NCBI GenBank assembly: GCA_003170875.1
Contig: PMYJ01000052.1
Span: forward strand, 1 to 14,503
Direction: 5' to 3'
Source: Candidatus Dormiibacterota bacterium
GTDB lineage: Bacteria > Chloroflexota > Dormibacteria > Aeolococcales > Aeolococcaceae
Length of the DNA: 14,503 nucleotides
The notes beneath the pieces are model-generated. The model worked only from the letters and a program-made list of their open reading frames with translations, ran no database searches and was not told where the DNA came from. How positions within the stretch are numbered: position 1 is the stretch's first letter; each line of letters opens with the position of its first letter. This document shows, piece by piece, positions 13,307-14,503 of the stretch. Position numbers and translations under genes: made by a program.

Positions 13307-13421
13307 CCGCCGGCGATCACGGACGCATCGCGTGCTGCCCGGCACCCGAAGATACGCGCCAAGGAGCGCCCGCCCCGGGGGCGACCCCAGGCGGGTGGTC
13401 CGCGCCAGCTCCCGGCAGGGG

Positions 13422-14336
13422 TCAGTCGGCCGCCACGGGGGCTGGGATCGGGGGCTGAAGGGCCAGCCCGGCGCCGGATGCGGAGACCCCGGCGCCGTCT
13501 GATGCGGCCCCGGCTTCGTCGCCACCCGCCGGGCGGACGACGGTGAAGGTCAGCCTGCTCCTCACTCGGGCGAGGGCCGCCAGCACCGGCAGCCCGAGAA
13601 CGATCACGGCGAGAGCGTCACCGGCGGCACGGAAACTGTCCCAGACCGCCGACGTGGCCAGGTAGAAGCGCCCGAACCGCTGCAGGAGCACCGCCGTCCC
13701 CGCGCCCGGCAGGAATCCGAACGAAGGGCTCCCCCGGTAGAAGGTGGTCCAATCCCAGACGTCAAGGAGCGCCCCGTAAGCGTAGCCGGCGACCACGCTG
13801 ACAATGGCGAGGACGGCGATGTCCCGCATGCCCGGGGTCGAGGAGCGGCGCAGCCCGGCGATCCCCGCCGCCGCCCCGGTCCAGCCGCAACCGAACATCT
13901 CGTAGGGGAGCCAGGGCCCGATACCCCCGGTGGCCACCGCCGAGGCGAGCAGCGACGTGGCCCCGCAGAGGAAGCCGAAGGAGGGCCCGTAGACGTAGCC
14001 GGTGGCGAGAATGAGGAAGAAGATCGGGCTGAACCCCCCCGCGCCCGTCACCAGGACGAGTCGCAACGCCGCGTCGATGCCGGCGATGGCGGCGAGAAGG
14101 GCGAAGCGCCGCGCGTCGAGACGGCGCATCGCCGTCTCCACCGCCGCGAGGGCGGCCACAGTCCCCAGGGCCAGGGAGAGCGTGACCACCGGAGCGGGGA
14201 CGCTGGAGACGGCGAACGGCCAGAGAAAGAGCGCCGCCCCGAGGATCGACACGACCACCAGCGTCATCGGGACAACCGCCGCCAGCGTCATGGGAACGCC
14301 GCCGCGCCCTTCAGCGGGCCACCGCCGCCACGTCAT
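13422..14336 (-). CDS. ECF transporter S component (substrate-binding membrane subunit)
   Basis: The protein has 304 residues with about six hydrophobic segments and a hydrophilic Ala/Gly/Pro-rich C-terminal tail (from about 270). The central block is typical of energy-coupling factor S components: DAALRLVLVTGAGGFSPIFF, then ILATGYVYGPSFGFLCGATS, then GGIGPWLPYEMFGCGWTGAA. In that family these helices form the vitamin or metal binding pocket and contact the shared T subunit. The start ATG overlaps the stop of the upstream ATPase gene (ATGA), which places both subunits in one operon. The substrate is not evident; vitamins, cobalamin-type compounds or metal ions are all possible. No riboswitch can be judged because the operon start lies off-window. 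Confidence 0.75.
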   Translation of the reverse strand: MTWRRWPAEGRGGVPMTLAAVVPMTLVVVSILGAALFLWPFAVSSVPAPVVTLSLALGTVAALAAVETAMRRLDARRFALLAAIAGIDAALRLVLVTGAGGFSPIFFLILATGYVYGPSFGFLCGATSLLASAVATGGIGPWLPYEMFGCGWTGAAAGIAGLRRSSTPGMRDIAVLAIVSVVAGYAYGALLDVWDWTTFYRGSPSFGFLPGAGTAVLLQRFGRFYLATSAVWDSFRAAGDALAVIVLGLPVLAALARVRSRLTFTVVRPAGGDEAGAASDGAGVSASGAGLALQPPIPAPVAAD

Positions 14337-14503
14337 CTGGCTGCCGCCGTGAGTGACCGCCGCTCCCGGGCGATGCCGTTAGCAAGGTCGACCACCCGGG
14401 TGGCCACTGCGGCCACCAGCTGGGGATCGTGGGTCGCCACCACCGCGCTCCCGCCCCGATCCGCGATGCGGGCCAGGGCTGCGGTCAGGGCAGCGCGGGC
14501 GGC
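14333..14503 (-). CDS. ECF-type ABC transporter ATPase, C-terminal end (partial)
   Basis: The minus strand is open from the window edge and encodes the last 56 residues: AARAALTAALARIADRGGSA, then VVATHDPQLVAAVATRVVDL, then ANGIARERRSLTAAAR. VVATHD with its histidine is the H-loop of ABC ATPases, followed by the usual 'D..LVA..ATRVV.L..G' end of ECF/cobalt-type ATPases. The Walker and signature motifs lie off-window. Its TGA overlaps the S-component ATG by ATGA, so it would energise that transporter. Confidence 0.8.
   Translation of the reverse strand, partial: AARAALTAALARIADRGGSAVVATHDPQLVAAVATRVVDLANGIARERRSLTAAAR

Noticed and set aside
13234..13421. Possible small gene or RNA between the ECF S component and the response regulator
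   Set aside because: No frame with a ribosome site and protein-like composition, and no clear stable hairpin with a T-run. Only a candidate promoter is supported.

Overview
The window is very GC-rich bacterial DNA (roughly 70 % GC by eye). Genes are tightly packed, many start codons are GTG, and antisense frames are long and spurious. The LexA boxes of the CGAAC-N4-GTTYG type, the imuA-imuB pair, TAnnnT promoters that end right at a start codon, and the GabD1-like dehydrogenase all point to a high-GC Gram-positive or related soil lineage (Actinomycetota, Dormibacterota or another Chloroflexota-like group). I cannot name a genus. No rRNA, tRNA, CRISPR array or intact mobile element was seen.

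Layout. (1) Positions 1-1549, minus strand: imuA followed by the truncated 5' part of imuB, an SOS translesion-synthesis cassette. (2) Positions 1617-1663: two tandem LexA-like boxes, each lying in the -10/-35 spacer of one of two divergent candidate promoters. On the other side is a 43-codon ORF encoding only the C-terminal part of a MazF/PemK toxin. (3) Positions 1848-2080: a non-coding interval with an AT-rich palindromic 14-bp repeat, very unlike its surroundings. (4) Positions 2081-2494, minus: a DUF1801 protein with a likely leaderless promoter. (5) Positions 2575-4125, minus: a lipoprotein-like protein with a probable glycosidase-type TIM barrel and two successive signal-peptide-like stretches. 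Four 11-bp direct repeats lie just upstream of its likely leaderless promoter. (6) Positions 4216-10043, minus: four co-directional genes in the order aminobutyraldehyde dehydrogenase, GABA aminotransferase, APC permease and succinate-semialdehyde dehydrogenase. (7) Positions 10140-11357, plus: a divergent saccharopine/lysine dehydrogenase-like oxidoreductase. It shares a compact promoter region with the GABA operon, in which a perfect inverted repeat brackets overlapping -10 elements. (8) Positions 11361-13233, minus: a receiver-only response regulator followed by a soluble histidine kinase. (9) Positions 13422-14503, minus: an ECF-transporter S component and the C-terminus of its ATPase.

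How the genes fit together. Region 6 encodes a complete route from 4-aminobutyraldehyde to succinate: aldehyde to GABA, GABA to succinic semialdehyde, semialdehyde to succinate, with a permease to bring in GABA or polyamine. The step that makes 4-aminobutyraldehyde is not obvious, and the divergent oxidoreductase is a candidate for a related amine or amino-acid step. Regions 1 and 2 are a DNA-damage module whose regulatory logic is visible in the DNA. The two-component pair and the ECF transporter appear unrelated to it.
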